Shown piece by piece: positions 1-6,171 of a stretch of 10,481 bases of DNA. Below the pieces are notes generated by a model. That model saw only the letters and a list, made by a program, of their open reading frames with translations, did no database searches and was not told the origin of the DNA. Each line of letters opens with the position of its first letter. Positions within the stretch are counted from its first letter, which is position 1. Source of the DNA: Actinoplanes subtropicus (GTDB lineage: Bacteria; Actinomycetota; Actinomycetes; Mycobacteriales; Micromonosporaceae); contig NZ_JOJL01000079.1 of assembly GCF_000721705.1 (NCBI RefSeq), positions 1 to 10,481 on the forward strand, read 5' to 3'. The translations under genes were made by a program, and so were the position numbers.

Positions 1-2
1 CA

Positions 3-234
3 CCGGGAAGAGTCACTGGACAGATGTCGCCCGTTCTCGCGGACAACGGCTGGCAGGTCGAGACCGTGGAGATCGACCTGGGAACCGGGTTGCACGAATA
101 GATCGAGATCCGGGGCGGCGACCAGCGCCTCTACGTCGCGACCGCAGCCGAACGGGACGTCGTCCTCCGCGAAGCACGGCATCGACCCCGCCACCCTGGC
201 CGAGGTTGAGACGATCGACGACGGCTGCGAATAA
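3..234 (+). pseudogene. Remnant of a small unknown protein, with in-frame stop and frameshift
   Basis: One plus frame is open from the window edge to a TAG at 99-101, and includes an ATG at 24 (MSPVLADNGWQVETVEIDL). Past that stop the same frame continues with protein-like sequence (IEIRGGDQRLYVATAAERD). After about position 165 the coherent sequence moves one frame on (KHGIDPATLAEVETIDDGCE) and ends at TAA 232-234. The joined parts read like one compact beta-strand-then-helix protein of about 75 residues, so I interpret them as one decayed gene that may begin before the window. The family is not recognised. The alternative is that only 1-101 is real, as the 3' end of an upstream gene, with the rest chance. 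Confidence 0.35.
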
Positions 235-453
235 AGCCCGTCTTACACCGCCTTGAACTCGCGCCACCCACGCTGGCCGCCACCGGCGCGCCACCCCCGG
301 CCGACGGGCGGGGGTACGAACTCAAGTACGACGTTGTGCGGCCAATCACCTACCTCAGCGACGGCGAGATACGAGATGATCCCGCCAATGGCGTCACGCT
401 ACGTGGCCAACATGCTGGCACCGGCATGCTCTTTTGCCGACGATAGTGCGCCG
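235..453. other. Gene-poor stretch with a possible coding relic
   Basis: No gene with a credible start lies here. A plus frame is open from 210 to a TAG at 444-446. Its second half reads like real protein (YELKYDVVRPITYLSDGEI, around 313-369), but there is no ATG and only one late GTG (336). It may be a fragment of a lost gene. Together with the remnant to its left and the untranslated 482-565, the first 565 bases of the window appear to hold no intact gene. Confidence 0.3.
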
Positions 454-481
454 ATAGACAGAGCCCAACGGCTCTGTCTAT
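454..481 (-). terminator. Perfect 12-bp hairpin downstream of the membrane-protein gene
   Basis: ATAGACAGAGCC (454-465) and GGCTCTGTCTAT (470-481) are exact reverse complements around a CAAC loop. The hairpin lies about 85 bases past the stop of the minus-strand membrane-protein gene, the end of that operon. Neither side has a T-run, so it would be an intrinsic terminator without a U-tail, a form often reported in actinobacteria. It is symmetrical and could stop transcripts from either direction. A protein-binding palindrome is the main alternative. Confidence 0.6.
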
Positions 482-565
482 GAAAGGTTCCCGCTTCGGC
501 TGCGCCCTGTCCGACAGGATCCCGCATCTCAACGGCAAACCCGACATATGCATTGCCGGGAAGTT

Positions 566-1459
566 TCAGGAGCCGACTCTGGACGGGGCGATTATTTCTA
601 GACGTACTTGGTTATCGTCCTTGATGAAGTATATGGGATCTCTTCCTTTACGCCAGCCAGCCGGGAGCAGGATCAGATTGCCGCCCTTGGTGCGGGTGAG
701 CAAACGCAGACCCTCGTATCGGACGCGATAGGGACCGCTGGACGCGGGTAGATTCACCACGTTGACGCCAGGTCCGGCTATCGCCAGGTGGTCCCGACTG
801 TAGAGGCCGACCTGGCTCCGGTAGGGCAAATTTCCGGCGATTGCCGCGCCGTCGGACACGCCGGCATGGTTGGCGTAGAGGGCCCAAGACGCGAGGGTCG
901 ATAAAAGGCCGGCGCAAGTCAGGCTGGCTGCTACGGCCAGACTCACCTGCTGTGACACGGTTGGGAAGCTCCGGACGACGCTGGCGAGAACGAATGCCCC
1001 GACGGAAATAAAAAATGGCTTGACCCAGTTGGGGCTGGCCAGCGGCACGAGCCCGATTGTCACCACGAGGCCGAACACGAGAAAAAGTGCCGCCATTAAC
1101 ACAAATGCGACGCGTGACATGCGCGCAGACTCGGGGTTTTCCCACAGCCGCGTATGCTGAATGTGATTGGCGGCGAAAGCGGCCGCGCCGACCGCTAGGC
1201 TCACTAGCAGGATGGGTGCGAAGGCGGGTCGCAGAGTCGCGGCAAGGTAATCGGCAGTCGAGAATTCAACAAGGGAACTGTCGACGCCGAAGTAGCCGTA
1301 CATCGCCGACTTCGTCGCCTGCCCGAAGTAATAGAGTAGACCTGTAATGAACGCCGTCTGCGCTGCCAGAACGGTTACAAGCTGCACGAGGTTGGTGCGG
1401 GTTTTCGGCTTCTCCGCTACGGGTATCCGCTTCCGGGCGGCATCGATTTTGGAGGTCAC
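566..1459 (-). CDS. Five-helix membrane protein with extracytoplasmic C-terminal domain
   Basis: 297 residues. A basic, probably cytoplasmic N-terminus (1-23) precedes about five hydrophobic helices near 24-44, 80-97, 116-138, 147-163 and 172-194. Residues 200-297 are soluble and strand-rich (PYRSQVGLYSRDHLAIAG, then GNLILLPAGWRKGRDPIYFI); with five helices and a cytoplasmic start this domain would be outside the membrane. The loop 46-65 (GQATKSAMYGYFGVDSSL) resembles a type of actinomycete membrane protein I recall only as uncharacterised. The GTG start has AGGGGA eight bases upstream. It begins 19 bp after the glycosyltransferase stop on the same strand, so the two are almost certainly co-transcribed and a joint envelope role is plausible. 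No catalytic motif is visible; function unknown. Confidence 0.85.
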   Translation of the reverse strand: MTSKIDAARKRIPVAEKPKTRTNLVQLVTVLAAQTAFITGLLYYFGQATKSAMYGYFGVDSSLVEFSTADYLAATLRPAFAPILLVSLAVGAAAFAANHIQHTRLWENPESARMSRVAFVLMAALFLVFGLVVTIGLVPLASPNWVKPFFISVGAFVLASVVRSFPTVSQQVSLAVAASLTCAGLLSTLASWALYANHAGVSDGAAIAGNLPYRSQVGLYSRDHLAIAGPGVNVVNLPASSGPYRVRYEGLRLLTRTKGGNLILLPAGWRKGRDPIYFIKDDNQVRLEIIAPSRVGS

Positions 1460-1467
1460 GGCGTTCG

Positions 1468-1473
1468 TCCCCT
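1468..1473 (-). promoter_or_regulatory. Ribosome-binding site for the membrane-protein gene
   Basis: On the minus strand AGGGGA stands eight bases before the GTG at 1459. It lies in the 19-bp gap after the glycosyltransferase stop, which supports both the chosen start and translation from a shared message. Confidence 0.6.
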
Positions 1474-1478
1474 GACTC

Positions 1479-3176
1479 TCAGCGGGATCGGTGAGGGCTG
1501 ACGCTGGGTGACAGGCTGGGTGGAGCTGGCGGCCTCGTGGTGGTCGCCGCTGGGGGAAGGTCGATCCCTCGATGGTTACTCGTCGGTTCCACCAGTGGCG
1601 GAGGCATCGTCGGGATGACGTCGCCGCCTCGGCTAAAGCTCGGTGTCGGGCTTGGTGTTTCGGACCGACAGGAGGTCAGGGTGAGGACGACTATCGCGGC
1701 CGACGCAGCCGCCATCCCGATCGTCTGGATACGGAAGATCGACGGCGGGTGCGTAGCCGTAATCGGGGCGGGCCCGTCGAGTTCGTCTACGGCCAATGTC
1801 ACGACCTGGAAATTTGTCAGGGTCGATGCCAGGTAGCGCTCGAGAGACCCCCAATGGGCGATGAAGGCCGTGATGCCGTCCCGCCCGGCGGGTAGGTCTT
1901 CCAGGATCTCGAGCATAGCCCTGCGGGTAATCGCAAGCCCAGCGAGCGCAGATAGCTTCAGCTCTGCTGAGCTTTTGGATCCGGAACGCTCAGACGTCGC
2001 GATGTCCTCCCCGCTGTGTACGACGCACAAGTCCCAACGCTCCCGTTCGAGTACTGATGGGTCCAGGCGATTAAGTACGTCGTCCGACGTCCCGCTGCCC
2101 GCGCCGACTATCAGCAGATGCCGATAGCCGCGTCCGACCGAGTATCGCAAGGCGGACGCGAAGAGCCACGTGGTCTCCACTTCCGCAAGTTCCTCGGCCC
2201 GTTCGCCGAGCTTCTCGATTCGCCAGGAGAGACTGGCGGGGTGGTGGTGGGCACCGCAGTCGCGGCCGTCGCGCGCGAGGCACACGACACCGTCGAAGAA
2301 GCCGGTCGGATTGTTGGCTTGATGGCGGGCGAAGCTCAGTAGCGTGGCCGCTTCCGCTTCGTCTCCGAGCAGATCGGTGAAGTGTCGGTCTATCGACACC
2401 GGATCCCATCCGATTTCCCGCCACGCGATGTAGTAATTGCGGGCCCGATCGAGTAGGGAATTTGGGTAGGGGATGCCCCTCGGCCTGGCGAAACGATGAA
2501 GCCACCCGAGTGCGGGATGGCACAGCACCCGACCGCCGCCTTTTCTAATTTTCTCGTGCAGGTAACCTTCGTTTACGCTGAATCCCCGGAGGCGCGGATT
2601 TAGTTTCGGCCAGGTACTTTTGAGGCAAGCGAAGAAGCCCAGGCCCTGCATGTCGATCTCGAAGGGTTCCCGATCGGCTGAATACACTCGTTCGTCCGTC
2701 GCCCACGTACCGAACATTCCCGACCCCCAACACCGTTGTAGGTGGGTTGACGCGACAGTCAGGTCCTCATTCAACAACGGGCCTTGGAGCAGGTCTAGGC
2801 TCCTCGGGTGGTCGGCGAACCAGTCGTTCATGACGGCCAGGGCGTTCGGCGCAAGCGCAACGTGACTGTCCAAGCAGCATACGACCTCGGCGTCGGCATG
2901 CTGAAATACGACGTCGACAACCGCGGTTCCCGAAAAGGCAGAGAAAGGAACGTACGTCAGCTCAGGGATTGATAGCTCAAGTTTTCGTAAAGCAGCAGAC
3001 TCGGGGCCTTCAGGATGATTGTCAACCACCACAAAGCTAATCATCACACCGGGCGCATGCTGGTATAGGCGGATCGCCTGAATGGTGAACCAGGTCGCGT
3101 CGAAATCGTCGTACGTCGCAATGCCCACGCAGATTCGCCGGGCCGTGTCGGAGCCGTGCGATTCCTCCTCATCCAT
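1479..3176 (-). CDS. Composite glycosyltransferase: GT-A domain, GT25-like domain, C-terminal membrane segment
   Basis: 565 residues from ATG 3176; an in-frame GTG at 3194 would add six. Residues 15-240 look like a GT-A nucleotide-sugar glycosyltransferase: an IATYDDFDATW opening (19-29), VVVDNHPEG (49-57), and CLDSH (101-105), which recalls the Asp-x-His metal site of polypeptide GalNAc-transferases (GT27). GFSVNEGYLHEKIRKGGG (198-215) and WLHRF (225-229) fit the acceptor-side and late His motifs of such enzymes. Residues 292-450 have the shape of a GT25 domain (FDGVVCLARDG, RIEKLGERAEEL, HLLIVGAGSG, ALAGLAITRRAMLEIL), but the expected acidic motif after the LLIV strand is GAGSG. Residues 488-503 are a hydrophobic segment ending in LTSC, followed by a Pro/Ser/Thr-rich tail. 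Probable role: glycosylating an envelope or protein acceptor. Donor and acceptor unknown. Confidence 0.8.
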   Translation of the reverse strand: MDEEESHGSDTARRICVGIATYDDFDATWFTIQAIRLYQHAPGVMISFVVVDNHPEGPESAALRKLELSIPELTYVPFSAFSGTAVVDVVFQHADAEVVCCLDSHVALAPNALAVMNDWFADHPRSLDLLQGPLLNEDLTVASTHLQRCWGSGMFGTWATDERVYSADREPFEIDMQGLGFFACLKSTWPKLNPRLRGFSVNEGYLHEKIRKGGGRVLCHPALGWLHRFARPRGIPYPNSLLDRARNYYIAWREIGWDPVSIDRHFTDLLGDEAEAATLLSFARHQANNPTGFFDGVVCLARDGRDCGAHHHPASLSWRIEKLGERAEELAEVETTWLFASALRYSVGRGYRHLLIVGAGSGTSDDVLNRLDPSVLERERWDLCVVHSGEDIATSERSGSKSSAELKLSALAGLAITRRAMLEILEDLPAGRDGITAFIAHWGSLERYLASTLTNFQVVTLAVDELDGPAPITATHPPSIFRIQTIGMAAASAAIVVLTLTSCRSETPSPTPSFSRGGDVIPTMPPPLVEPTSNHRGIDLPPAATTTRPPAPPSLSPSVSPHRSR

Positions 3177-3184
3177 GGTGGAGC

Positions 3185-3190
3185 AAATTA
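3185..3190 (-). promoter_or_regulatory. Possible -10 box of the glycosyltransferase operon
   Basis: Minus-strand TAATTT fits TANNNT and ends eight bases before the ATG at 3176, so the transcript would have almost no leader. No Shine-Dalgarno sequence precedes either candidate start. The box overlaps the stop codon of the adjacent pseudogene. No convincing -35 element is seen. Confidence 0.35.
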
Positions 3191-3372
3191 CCACGAGGAG
3201 CCCGGGTATACATCAGACAAATATCTTCGTTGCGGTGCCCGATCATCGCGAATCCTCTCGAGCAACTCGTCCGGACACGCTTCGTTGAGGTCGCCCCGCC
3301 ACTGGCGCGCCTCGTTGTCCCGTATCCGGCAGCCACCGGAACACCCTTGGCCACGTATCGTCCGTTACTCAT
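3188..3372 (-). pseudogene. Frameshifted small gene, copy 1 of a two-copy family
   Basis: From ATG 3372 the minus strand reads MSNGRYVAKGVP, then loses frame; one frame over it continues GGCRIRDNEARQWRGDL and then NEACPDELLE, to a stop at 3188. The sequence aligns base for base with 5213-5400, and relative to that copy it lacks one C near 3336-3339 (GTTCCGG versus GTTCCCGG). The rebuilt protein matches RYVA.GVPGG.RI.DNEAR.W.GDL.E.CPDELL in both copies, so this was a real gene. I believe this is a small actinomycete protein type but cannot name a function. After the CPDELLE segment the copies diverge, so the end may also be altered. Similarity extends upstream to about 3450. It lies directly before the glycosyltransferase gene. 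Confidence 0.7.
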
Positions 3373-3490
3373 GGTCGCGCGACGTAGCAAGGCCGCGCCG
3401 GCTGCCTTCCTGGGCTCGTGGACGGCATCCTCATCTGCCGCTGTCATCGCGCGCCGGCCTCGGTCGGCAGTCACTTTCCGTGTTTGTTGT

Positions 3491-4159
3491 TCACGAGTCG
3501 TCGCTGAGACGTCTGTGCCCGGTAGGAAGCGCCAAGTAGGCCAGGCTCAGCGCGGTGAGCGCGAGAGCAGGCAGTACGAACAGAATCTCGACGGGAACGT
3601 CGGCGCCGCTGAACAGCCATTCCAGCAGGCCGAAGGCGATGACGACGCAGAGCACTGCCCCTGCGATGTAAGCCCACGGTGGCCAACGCCGGTAGGTCGG
3701 CTTACGGTCGACGGCTCGCACTCTGGGGTTGCACTCAAGCCAGAGCTGAGCCACGGCGGGCGGCAGGCCTGGCAGGTAGAGGTCGCCGCGCCCGGTCCGA
3801 GACGGTATCGGCGCGGCATTCCAGCGGTCGCCGAGAAACGACAATACGACAAGGCCGGCGAGCATGGCCAGCGGCCATGGAAACGACCACCGCGACCGGT
3901 CAGGGCGAAACAAATCCCAGGCCACGACAAGGATGTAGCCGGCGCCGAAAACCGCGTTGAAGCGCGTGAGCACGGCGCGTTTACGGAGTCTGGCGGCCGC
4001 GGCGGTGTCGTAGGGCAGACGTACGACATACCTGCGGCTCCAGCGCCATCGGCCCCACGTCCGATCGCACCACACGCCGCCATGCTCGCCGGTAGACACA
4101 GCCACGTCGGGGATTCGCAGCACACCCACCATGTCGGCCGGGATGAGCAGGTTCGTCAA
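3491..4159 (-). CDS. Four-helix membrane protein of unknown function
   Basis: 222 residues. A polar N-terminal domain (1-66) with aromatic and basic patches (CDRTWGRWRWSRRYVVRLPY, 31-50) leads into hydrophobic segments at about 68-84 and 94-110. A basic loop (111-162, including WLECNPRVRAVDRKPTYRRW) separates a second pair at 163-183 and 191-211. The 2+2 arrangement puts both termini and the long loop on the same, probably cytoplasmic, side by the positive-inside rule. The TTG start is chosen because AAGGAG lies nine bases upstream; an in-frame ATG at 4132 would remove nine residues. It is transcribed toward pseudogene copy 1 and is not clearly in an operon. No enzymatic motif is visible and the family is not recognised. 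Confidence 0.7.
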   Translation of the reverse strand: MTNLLIPADMVGVLRIPDVAVSTGEHGGVWCDRTWGRWRWSRRYVVRLPYDTAAAARLRKRAVLTRFNAVFGAGYILVVAWDLFRPDRSRWSFPWPLAMLAGLVVLSFLGDRWNAAPIPSRTGRGDLYLPGLPPAVAQLWLECNPRVRAVDRKPTYRRWPPWAYIAGAVLCVVIAFGLLEWLFSGADVPVEILFVLPALALTALSLAYLALPTGHRRLSDDS

Positions 4160-4471
4160 CGGGGAGCACTCCTTGCCGGGCGAGGCTCGTCAGCGTAACT
4201 GGGCGGATCGAGAAATGCAGTCCTCCCGTTCGCCATTGATTGTGAGATAGAGGGACTGCAAGATCAGCCGCACTCACATGCCGCTGTCCTCGCGCAGGAC
4301 GGCGGAGCGCGTGCAACGGGGCGTGACGGCCGACTCGGGTCCGCGGGCCGCGGGCATTCGGATGATCCACAAAGCAATAGGCAGGTCATCAGGCCTCGGC
4401 CGGCGGGCGAGCTGGATTTTGGGCTCGGGTAATGAGGTGCAGTCGACCGGCGAATCGGGGATCTTGTTGTA
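4160..4471. other. Divergent intergenic region without a convincing gene
   Basis: This stretch separates the minus-strand membrane protein from the plus-strand gene at 4472, so promoters for both should lie here. The AAGGAG ribosome site of the membrane protein is at 4169-4174. A minus-strand frame open across 4274-4471 reads somewhat like protein (PDDLPIALWIIRMPA), but it has no credible start outside the neighbouring gene. I see no clear -35/-10 pair. Confidence 0.4.
4169..4174 (-). promoter_or_regulatory. Ribosome-binding site that decides a TTG start
   Basis: Minus-strand AAGGAG lies nine bases before the TTG at 4159 and is one of the best Shine-Dalgarno matches in the window, favouring TTG over the downstream ATG. 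Confidence 0.55.
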
Positions 4472-5053
4472 GTGGGCGTTGCGGACGACATGGACGACGA
4501 CGAGAACTGGACAGGCGGGTTCTACGAACTCTGCCTGGTGCTCGGCGCCGCTGACGATGACAACCTCGACCGGGCAGTCCGGTCCGTGTGGCGTGCCGCC
4601 GCCATCCAGGGCAGCCGCGCACGCAGGGTCGATGCGGCGGGATTCGTGGATGTCGAACTCAGTGCGGCGGCGCTTCACGCGCATGGTCACCTACACGGGA
4701 TGCTGACCTTGCCGTCCGGGGCACGAGTTGTCTGCGGCGGGTTCGTATACCGGCATGACGACGTCGACACCCTGGAGCTCTACCTGCCGCTGGGTGCGCT
4801 GGCCCGGGTAGAGTGCAGAATCGGCGGCTATCCCTTCGACGAACACAGCGGTCCTGCTTCGCTGGCATGGCGGGCCGGGCTCGACCAGTGGCTCGCCGAC
4901 ATCGCCGCTGCCGTATACGCCGAAATGCGTTTCCAGCGCGCCGTCATCGGCTTCGAAGTCGACGAGGCTCATGACATCACCGCCGACAAGAGGTATGCCG
5001 CCGTCCTCGTACCTGGCCCGGATGGCCTGGACTATCGCCCAGCCACCGCCTGA
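4472..5053 (+). CDS. Conserved-type actinobacterial protein of unknown function
   Basis: 193 residues, soluble, acidic N-terminus. Segments with the feel of a conserved family are NWTGGFYELCLVLG (12-25), LDRAVRSVWRAAAI (32-45), VVCGGFVYR (86-94), LELYLPLGAL (101-110), GGYPFD (118-123), SLAWRAGLDQWLADI (130-144), VIGFEVD (158-164) and a final PGPDGLDYRPAT. I recall similar uncharacterised actinomycete proteins (NWTGGFYEL, DFYLPLGAL, PFDG.SG, SLAW) but know no function; no catalytic motif or membrane segment is seen. The GTG at 4472 has a weak GGGGA ten bases before it. ATG 4490 (MDDDENWTGG) is an equally reasonable start. It is transcribed alone, divergent from the membrane protein and convergent with pseudogene copy 2. 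Confidence 0.8.
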   Translation: MGVADDMDDDENWTGGFYELCLVLGAADDDNLDRAVRSVWRAAAIQGSRARRVDAAGFVDVELSAAALHAHGHLHGMLTLPSGARVVCGGFVYRHDDVDTLELYLPLGALARVECRIGGYPFDEHSGPASLAWRAGLDQWLADIAAAVYAEMRFQRAVIGFEVDEAHDITADKRYAAVLVPGPDGLDYRPATA

Positions 5054-5212
5054 ACCACGACCATGCGGCCAGCTAACACGCAGCCGCCGGATCTGACAGC
5101 TGCTCCTGGCGAGGGGACACGCGAATCGCGACTTTTGGTCGAAGCTGGATTCAGCCCAGCAAGCATAATGATGGGACATCCGAACGATCCGGGATCTGCC
5201 GCCGAGAGTGCG

Positions 5213-5400
5213 CTACCGCTTCTGCCGCCGGTAGCGGCGCAGCAATGCCGTGATCTTCGCGTAGTCACCGGCGCCGTATAGTTCCGTGAGCAACTCGTCC
5301 GGGCATAGTTCGTAGAGGTCGCCCCACCACCGGCGCGCCTGTTGTCCCAGATCCGGTAGCCGCCGGGAACACCCCGGGCCACGTATCGTCGCCTGCTCAC
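5213..5400 (-). pseudogene. Frameshifted small gene, copy 2 of a two-copy family
   Basis: From GTG 5400 the minus strand reads VSRRRYVARGVPGGYRIWDN, then breaks near 5340; in the next frame it continues ARRWWGDLYELCPDELLTEL and YGAGDYAKITALLRRYRR to the stop at 5213. Relative to copy 1 it lacks one G (GACAACAGGCG versus GACAACGAGGCG). Restoring it gives an unbroken protein of about 62 residues with DNEARRWWGDLYELCPDELL. The intact tail suggests more recent damage than in copy 1. Similarity to copy 1 extends upstream to about 5486 and includes the motif TTGCTACGT. The protein is basic, small and cytoplasmic; function unknown. A sequencing error is possible but would have to hit both copies at different sites. 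Confidence 0.75.
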
Positions 5401-5408
5401 CGCCGCGC

Positions 5409-5414
5409 AACGTA
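5409..5414 (-). promoter_or_regulatory. Possible -10 box shared by both frameshifted copies
   Basis: Minus-strand TACGTT lies eight bases before the GTG of copy 2. Copy 1 keeps the same context as TTGCTACGTC at the same distance from its ATG, losing only the last consensus T. Conservation of this upstream segment suggests that the promoter was duplicated along with the gene. Confidence 0.35.
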
Positions 5415-5544
5415 GCAAGCCCGGCACTCGCCTGGCACTCGATTTCCTGGCCCTGAGGGCGATGTCCTCATCAGCCGCTGATCGGCGCGGACCCGGCCGC
5501 TCGTCGGGACGAGAAACCGGTGCTCCGCGACCGGCATTGCGCGC

Positions 5545-5550
5545 TACCGT
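5545..5550 (+). promoter_or_regulatory. -10 box of a leaderless gene
   Basis: TACCGT fits TANNNT and is followed by exactly six bases and then the GTG at 5557, the spacing expected if transcription starts at the start codon. No Shine-Dalgarno sequence or clear -35 element is present. Confidence 0.5.
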
Positions 5551-5556
5551 GACGCT

Positions 5557-5949
5557 GTGACGGAGCCGGTTCCGACGCTCGTCGAGCTGCCACGATCGAG
5601 GGCGCTCACCGAGGCCGAGCATGCGTTGATGGTCCGGCTGGTGACGCTCGCCGATGTCCCGGGCCTCAGTGAGCAGGTCGCGACGGTGCGCGTCGTGTCC
5701 ACCTGCGACTGTGGCTGCGCGTCAGTCGGACTGCGCACCGAGGGACCACAGGTTCCCGCAACGGCTGTTGCGCGGCTCAGCGACACCGGGCGTGACGACT
5801 ACTTTGCTGTGTCCGCGGCTTGCGGCGACATCAGCGTCGTGCTGCACGTCCTCAGCGGGTTCGTCGGTGAGCTGGAGATCTTCGCGGGCGAGGGCGCACC
5901 GGTAGCCGCGCCACAGGCCGACACTGTGATCAACGTCTGGATCGGATGA
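5557..5949 (+). CDS. Small cysteine-motif protein of unknown function
   Basis: 130 residues, soluble. Residues 16-40 form a likely helix pair (ALTEAEHALMVRLVTLADVPG), followed by strands around TVRVVSTCDCGCASVGLRT (43-61) holding a Cys-x-Cys-x-Cys group at 50, 52 and 54. VVLHVLSGFVGELEIFAGEG (94-113) and a C-terminal strand (INVWIG) complete an alpha/beta fold. The layout (R.LT..E...L, central C.CGC, late L..LE.F.G) resembles a common actinomycete type that I recall only as hypothetical; metal binding by the cysteines is possible but not shown. The start is fixed by the TANNNT box six bases upstream. It is convergent with the secreted-protein gene and ends before tandem hairpins. Confidence 0.8.
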   Translation: MTEPVPTLVELPRSRALTEAEHALMVRLVTLADVPGLSEQVATVRVVSTCDCGCASVGLRTEGPQVPATAVARLSDTGRDDYFAVSAACGDISVVLHVLSGFVGELEIFAGEGAPVAAPQADTVINVWIG

Positions 5950-6064
5950 CGTCCGCATTATCGGCAGGGCCGCCAGGCATCGACGACGCGGACTGCGAAA
6001 CCCCTACATGAAGGTCGCAGCGCGGCCAATAGCACCAGCACGACATCCGGATACGCCGAAGACG

Positions 6065-6103
6065 CGCGGAACCCTTCCGCGGCCGTCCGCTGGAACAGCG
6101 GAC
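6065..6103. terminator. Tandem perfect hairpins between convergent genes
   Basis: CGCGGAA-CCC-TTCCGCG (6065-6081) is an exact 7-bp stem. Four bases later GTCCGCTG-GAA-CAGCGGAC (6085-6103) is an exact 8-bp stem. They sit between the stop of the plus gene at 5949 and the stop of the minus gene at 6172, where a two-way terminator is expected. There is no T-run on either side. Confidence 0.6.
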
Positions 6104-6171
6104 CAAGAGACGACACGATCAAGCTCGCTGCGCGAGGCCCTCGGACTGGACAAGACCAAAATTGACAGATT

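Noticed and set aside
2071..2523. 150-residue minus-strand ORF within the glycosyltransferase region
   Set aside because: It is an alternative frame of the glycosyltransferase gene, rich in Arg and Ser with no motif.
3230..4198. 322-residue plus-strand ORF
   Set aside because: It mirrors the minus-strand membrane protein and pseudogene copy 1; composition is Arg/Gly/Ala-rich with no coherent fold.
4274..4690. 138-residue minus-strand ORF
   Set aside because: Its start lies inside the plus gene at 4472. The part in the intergenic region is mildly protein-like but has no independent start.
5032..5622. 196-residue minus-strand ORF covering pseudogene copy 2
   Set aside because: Only its RYVARGVPGGYRIWDN part is real; the rest is out of frame or antisense to the genes at 4472 and 5557.
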